From positions 603,598 to 667,597 of the forward strand of contig NW_026516673.1 of the NCBI RefSeq assembly GCF_025766255.1: a stretch of 64,000 nt of DNA, in the 5' to 3' direction. The notes beneath the pieces are model-generated. The model ran no database searches. It was given only the letters and a program-made list of their open reading frames with translations, and was not told the DNA's origin. The DNA comes from Zychaea mexicana (lineage: Eukaryota > Mucoromycota > Mucoromycetes > Mucorales > Lichtheimiaceae). This document shows positions 59,971 to 64,000 of the stretch, one piece after another; the first letter of the stretch is position 1; each line of letters starts with the position of its first letter. Position numbers and translations under genes: made by a program.

Positions 59971-60078
59971 GATGCTATCTAATTTTATTAATTTATTAAA
60001 AAAAATGTTTACAAAAATGTCTTTTAAAATTTTAGCAATCGCCCTATTCCCCCTTCGTATCCTGCGATTAACTTTAAA
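59971..60078 (+). repeat. Plasmid leader motif, copy 1
   Basis: Begins GATGCTATCTAATT, then after an AT-rich spacer TGTTTACAAA and TTTTAGCAATCGCCCTATTC, CCTTCGTA and CCTGCGATTAA. The same order of blocks occurs at 61332-61432. Each copy lies just upstream of a plasmid reading frame, so it could be a promoter or RNA-processing signal of the plasmid. Confidence 0.7.
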
Positions 60079-60107
60079 CTTAGTTTGGGTTATTTCTACT
60101 TATTAGT

Positions 60108-61199
60108 TTAAAATACTTATTTATGGATGTAATAGATTATTACAAACTTATTATTCTTTATTACAGAATAATATTCTATCCATTATTAAGTTTATTAAAC
60201 ATAAGTATTACTATTCTACAGATAAAAATCATTTTAGATTTGCATCTGTATTTTTTAATCCTAATATTCTAGTTGATTCTATTCATCTTTATTTTATAGA
60301 ATTTATTCACTTCTTAAATGATAATCTTTTTAACATTTTTACGGGCTCTTTAGGTTTAGTATTACTAGGTTTATTAATTTATATAAGTTCTGCCCCTCAT
60401 TCATCTAATACAAATCCTTCATCAAAAAATACTTTTAATGTTAATTTTGGAGATGGAGGTGTAGGGTCAAATAATCATCCATCAAATAGTAATTCTAATA
60501 ATGATAAACCAATTACTTCTCCTGGAGTTGCTGCAGGAATTATTTCTGGAACAACAATAACTGCTGCAGTTGAAATTGCAAAAACAAATCCTAGAAATGG
60601 ATTGTTTTTAGGTGTTGTTGGTACTATTGGTAGTTTTGCTACTTATGGATTAGGTGAAATGATGAATCGTAACTATGAAGAAAAAAAAAATGAGAGAAAT
60701 GTGTGAAAGAATGTATTATCACTCTATTAAAAGATCTGGTAGTCCTCTACTAGATGGAAACTTCAAAATTAATTCTCCAAATGAAAATAGTAATAATTTT
60801 GTAGAATTAATTTCAAAATTCATTGAAAATCCACAAGATGTATTTAATTTATTAAATGAATATTTTAGAGGTAGTGATGGAAATCCCAGTCCTATTTTAA
60901 TTTTATGTGTTTGTCTATTTACATTTATTGGAATTCTTGGTTGTTTCTTTTTAATTATAGGTATGTTAAGTAAACTAATTAAAATTGAAGAACGAGAATT
61001 TATTAAGAATAGACCTTTATTACATAAATTAGTTTGCCTTATTATTTCATTAAGAGATTGGAATAATTTTGTATTAATAATAATTATGTTATTATGTCAT
61101 ATTGGAATTTTAGTTATTTGCTATTATTTAAACGAATTATTCTGGGTTGATGATTCATATAAAAGATTGTTATTATTATTTTATAATAATAATAAATAA
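60108..61199 (+). pseudogene. Plasmid-borne membrane-protein ORF, frameshifted
   Basis: From about 60108 one frame is open without an early ATG to a TGA at 60704-60706: it reads CNRLLQTYYSLLQNNILSII, FRFASVFFNPNILVDSIHLY, a TM segment (GSLGLVLLGLLIYISSA), an Asn/Ser-rich linker, then a Gly/Ala-rich hydrophobic stretch (GVAAGIISGTTITAAVEIAK; LFLGVVGTIGSFATYG) and MMNRNYEEKKN. At the A-run 60680-60689 the next frame (open from 60675 to 61199) takes over: MREMCERMYYHSIKR, ELISKFIENPQDVFNLLNEY, and two more TM segments (ILCVCLFTFIGILGCFFLII; NFVLIIIMLLCHIGILVICY). Probably one ancestral protein broken by a slip in the A-run. Similar unassigned membrane ORFs occur on fungal mitochondrial plasmids and mtDNA; function unknown. 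Confidence 0.6.
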
Positions 61200-61331
61200 T
61201 CTCCCATGATATCAATATTTATTATTATTTTTTAAAATTCTCCCCTGGTACCTTGATTTATGTCTTCTTGTGGCGGTACTGTAAGTAGAGATAATTAATC
61301 TTGAAACTAAATAAATCATTACTAAAAATTA

Positions 61332-61432
61332 GATGCTATCTAATTACTTACTTTAAAAATATGATGTTTACAAACTTATTCTATATTTTTAGCGATTGCC
61401 CTATTTTCCCTTCGAATACCTGCGATTTAAAC
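61332..61432 (+). repeat. Plasmid leader motif, copy 2
   Basis: GATGCTATCTAATT, then TGATGTTTACAAA and TTTTTAGCGATTGCCCTATT, CCTTCGAATACCTGCGATTTA. It parallels 59971-60078 block by block, with substitutions, and lies at the start of the RNA polymerase relic. Confidence 0.7.
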
Positions 61433-63317
61433 TCTTTTACAGAGCTTATTTCAAGTTACATTAGGATTAAAACACCTGATGGTTTAATTACTAGTAATAT
61501 CTAGATTAATACTCCAGATAATTTACTTTTAGCTTTATTACCTTCAGTGGTATGTATAAATAAAAACCCTTCAGAAAATAATATTTTAAATTCAACTTTT
61601 AATGATTTAAAAGATTTTTCTCTTATAAATAAAGATTCTAGTGGTTATATTACTATTAAAGAAATTTTATCAAACGATATTTTATCTCTTAAAGAAAAAC
61701 AATTAAATTTAAAAGAAATATTACATTCTTTATAGTTGAAAAAACTAGAAAAAATGAGTAAGTCTAAGGATTTCTTAATACAAATCCTAGGTTTAGAATA
61801 CTTTTAAATAACTATAAGTTCTTAGAAGACGATTTAAAAATGTATTTTGAAAATGAAAAATATATTAGAAACAAAAAATATCTTTTTATGTTTAAAGAAA
61901 TAGATAAATCCTTGATGCTGTTCTTGATTTTAAGTTTGTTAATCCCCTTTATTATGAAATATGAAGATAATAAAGAACAATCAGTTACTACTTTACTTCA
62001 TAGATTAGGAAAAACTTTATATAAAGAATGTTTATATCAAAAATATATTAAAGAAGTTGATGATAAATCTAAGGATATTGTAACTTTTAATTTATATTTG
62101 AAAATTTTACAATGAATGAAGAGAATTTTATTAATATTGGTGGTACTATTATTAGTTATTTGGATATGAAAAGTGATCTTTTTAATATCTTAGAACGATA
62201 TGATGTTAAAAGTAAAAAAACTCATAGAGAAATTATTCCTAGTTACCAATTGAAAAACTATATTAAATATTTAGGTATGATTGATGGTCATGAATTACCT
62301 ATAGTATATCCACCTATTTATTGGGAATAAATGATAACAAAGAATTTAAGATATATAGTGGATATATTACTAATAATATTAAGAATTTTAATCCTTTAAT
62401 TAGAAGTAAAAGGTTTACTGAGTCAAATATTAAATTTATAAATAAAATGACAATTAAAATGGTTAATTATATGTCATCTATTGGTTTCAATATTAATCTT
62501 AAAGTATTAGATCTTTTAATGAATCTGCCACTTAATGATGATTTAATTATTAGAACATTACATAAGGAGACAGATGAAATGAGTGAGATTATTAAAAAGA
62601 ATAATAAAGAAAAAGAATTTGAAATTACATCTTATAATAGTAAATTCTTATATAATAATTCAATTTTAACTATTGCTAAACTTTATAGAGATGTTGAACA
62701 ATTTTATTTTACTTTCTTTTTAGACTAGAGAGGAAGAGTTTATTGCCAAGGGGGTGAATTAAATTTCCAAGGTGGTGAATTAGCAAGATCATTATTGTTA
62801 TTCAAAAAAGGTAATGTATTATCTGAAAATGGATTAAATTCATTAAAGGTTTATAGAGCAAATGCTTTTGAATTAAATAAATTATCTATTACCAAAAGAT
62901 TAGAATGGGTTGATCAACATTTTTCAAAAATCTTAAATTTAAATTCAGGATTATGGAGAAAAGCTAATGAACCTATGTTATTTTTAGCTTTTTGTTTTGA
63001 GTTACAAGGTTATAATAAGGATCCATTAAACTTTATTTCTAGTTTACCAATTTATTTAGATGCAATATGTAATGGTGTACAACATTTAGCTGCAATGATT
63101 TCTGATTTTGATCTAGCTAGTAAAGTTAATTTAGTTGAATCTGATATGAAAGATGATCTTAATGATCTTTATAGTTTAATGTTAAATCCTATTAATGAAG
63201 AAATTAAGAAAATAGAGGAATGTGATTTAGAGTATGCCAGATTAAAGGGTTTAGTATTAAATAGAAAGATTGTAAAAAGAAGCTTAATAACTATTTCATA
63301 TGGAGTTAAGATTAAAG
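61400..63317 (+). pseudogene. Broken T7-type RNA polymerase of a linear mitochondrial plasmid
   Basis: Single-subunit, phage-type RNA polymerase that would transcribe the plasmid. It is split over several frames: 61400-61735 (stop TAG at 61502-61504), 61840-62115, 62112-62330, 62321-62728 and about 62735-63317. Conserved landmarks: DVEQFYFTFFLD then RGRVYCQGGELNFQGGELA and RSLLLFKKG; LDAICNGVQHLAAMISDFDL, which is motif A (the catalytic Asp, then the NG.QH pattern); and LNRKIVKRSLITISYGVKIK, which is motif B (RK.VK...MT..YG). Motif C and the rest of the palm are absent because the sequence switches to nuclear repeat DNA at 63318. Many frame breaks plus truncation make it inactive. No evidence that TGA is read as Trp in the readable parts. 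Confidence 0.8.
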
Positions 63318-64000
63318 GATGCTACTTTTATGAATATCATATCAATCGTAACATCAATCTATTAAATTAATTATAATGGTGTCATGGTACTATTATTTAC
63401 TTACACATTTTTGTGAACTTTTGGGTTAAATCCAACAATAAAATGGCGTTTCTTCGAAAAGGGCAAAAGGAAAACTGTGGATCGACCTCCCAAGAATGGA
63501 ATAGCTAAGAAAAATTTTCACTCATTTAGCCACTGATAGTAATAAATTTTTTTCCCCTTTTCTTTCCTTCTTCCCTTCGCGCAAAATATTATGTCTTGTT
63601 ACTTCCTATGGTTTTTGAAGTTTTATTATCAAAGCAAAAAGTAGGTATACCGAGGAGTTTCAATATAACTAGCATGAACCTCTCATAAATACATCTAAAA
63701 ACTATTGTTAACGTTTATTTTGTTGGTATTTCCATTGCAACTTCATCGACAACGACAGGGTCGAACCCAATATGACAGAACACAGCTTGGTTGAAAAAGG
63801 TGTGTATCTAGTTCTGATTTATTCACAAATAGCATTGACACTCTTTTAATATCCAAAATAGCAATCTCCGAACTCTCAAAAACAACAAAAAAAATCTCTT
63901 ACCAACAAATCATCGATCACCTCGCCGATGATATTGTCAGCAGTTGCGATGCAACAAAAGAAAACGCAATCGATGATCTCAAATCATTTTGGATATACGA
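63318..64000 (+). repeat. Long direct repeat, right copy (cut by window end)
   Basis: Begins at the same GATGCTACTTT as the left copy, fused directly to the RNA polymerase motif B. Offset from the left copy is 5621 bp, 5622 after the 1-bp insertion at about 63422. Most differences from the left copy are transitions. Confidence 0.95.
63772..64000 (+). CDS. Second copy of the multigene-family gene (copy B), 5' part only
   Basis: ATG 63772, exon 1 63772-63799, exon 2 from 63862 to beyond the window. It encodes the same MTEHSLVEK-AISELSKTTKK start as copy A with one amino-acid difference (HLADD for HLTDD). No defect is visible in the part present, so copy B may be the intact gene. The upstream 450 bp are also duplicated, so the promoter came along. 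Function unknown. Confidence 0.65.

Larger units (their letters stand above)
59870..63317 (+). mobile_element. AT-rich insert derived from a linear mitochondrial plasmid
   Basis: Base composition changes sharply to very AT-rich at about 59.87 kb (left edge uncertain by some tens of bases) and ends at 63317, where nuclear repeat sequence begins. It carries a T7-type RNA polymerase relic, a membrane-protein ORF and two copies of a leader motif. Codons are A/T-ending, with no introns, unlike all nuclear genes here. Linear invertron plasmids of fungal mitochondria encode such RNA polymerases; the DNA polymerase usually paired with it and the terminal inverted repeats are not in the insert, so this is a fragment. 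Confidence 0.75.

Noticed and set aside
60698..60710. TGA read as tryptophan (mitochondrial code) joining the plasmid ORF
   Set aside because: Reading through gives only ten more codons, whereas a shift at the adjacent A-run leads into a long conserved-looking frame; other readable Trp codons are TGG.

Overview
This window is nuclear DNA of a filamentous fungus, most likely an early-diverging Mucoromycota (Mucorales-type) species. The genes carry many short (about 40-140 nt) GT-AG introns, some exons of only 14-17 nt, pyrimidine-rich leaders and yeast-like TACTAAC branch sites. The products are fungal: two chitin synthases, a fungal-type mitochondrial PheRS, RRG9/neugrin and Ku80. The transposon relics and one multigene family resemble ones I associate with Mucorales. 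No species can be named from sequence alone.

Layout. 1-6.8 kb is gene-dense: methylenetetrahydrofolate reductase (cut by the window start), RRG9, a sucrose-transporter-type MFS permease and mitochondrial PheRS lie in tandem on the minus strand, and deoxyribose-phosphate aldolase diverges from PheRS across a 181-bp shared promoter. 8.1-10.4 kb holds a DAL5-type MFS permease with one unresolved exon junction. 10.4-16.5 kb has no recognisable gene. 16.5-17.7 kb is an intronless 397-aa protein that looks like the N-terminal part of Cbl. 20.2-21.5 kb is USB1 (U6 snRNA 3'-end processing). 22.6-26.7 kb is a class IV-type (division 2) chitin synthase.

27.8-31.0 kb is a graveyard of two decayed mobile-element genes: a Tc1/mariner-type DDE transposase with frameshifts in A-runs, and a second element-associated gene with premature stops. 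32.5-33.4 kb encodes a secreted acidic protein with eighteen tandem 8-residue DGYDNGDK-type repeats. 33.4-37.6 kb is non-coding apart from a tRNA-like fold and relics. 37.7-45.1 kb is a minus-strand block: a CNNM/Mam3-type DUF21-CBS membrane protein, a division 1 chitin synthase, a four-CBS protein and an F-box protein. 47.4-57.3 kb carries Ku80, a mitochondrial-type ABC half-transporter, the DEAD-box helicase DBP4 and a small SET protein.

57.7-64.0 kb is the most unusual part. A roughly 680-bp nuclear segment, including the start of a multigene-family gene, occurs twice in direct orientation, 5.6 kb apart. Between the copies lie the decayed first gene copy and an AT-rich insert of about 3.4 kb. 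The insert contains a broken T7-type RNA polymerase of the kind carried by fungal linear mitochondrial plasmids (its motif A and motif B are readable) and a membrane-protein ORF. Each is preceded by a copy of a shared leader sequence. The polymerase is cut off in motif B exactly where the second nuclear copy begins.

Functionally the intact genes are housekeeping: folate and deoxynucleotide carbon metabolism, sugar and nitrogen-compound uptake, mitochondrial translation and transport, cell-wall chitin synthesis, snRNA maturation, ribosome biogenesis and NHEJ. Exon coordinates were read by hand. They keep the frame throughout except where stated, but no transcript or database evidence was available.
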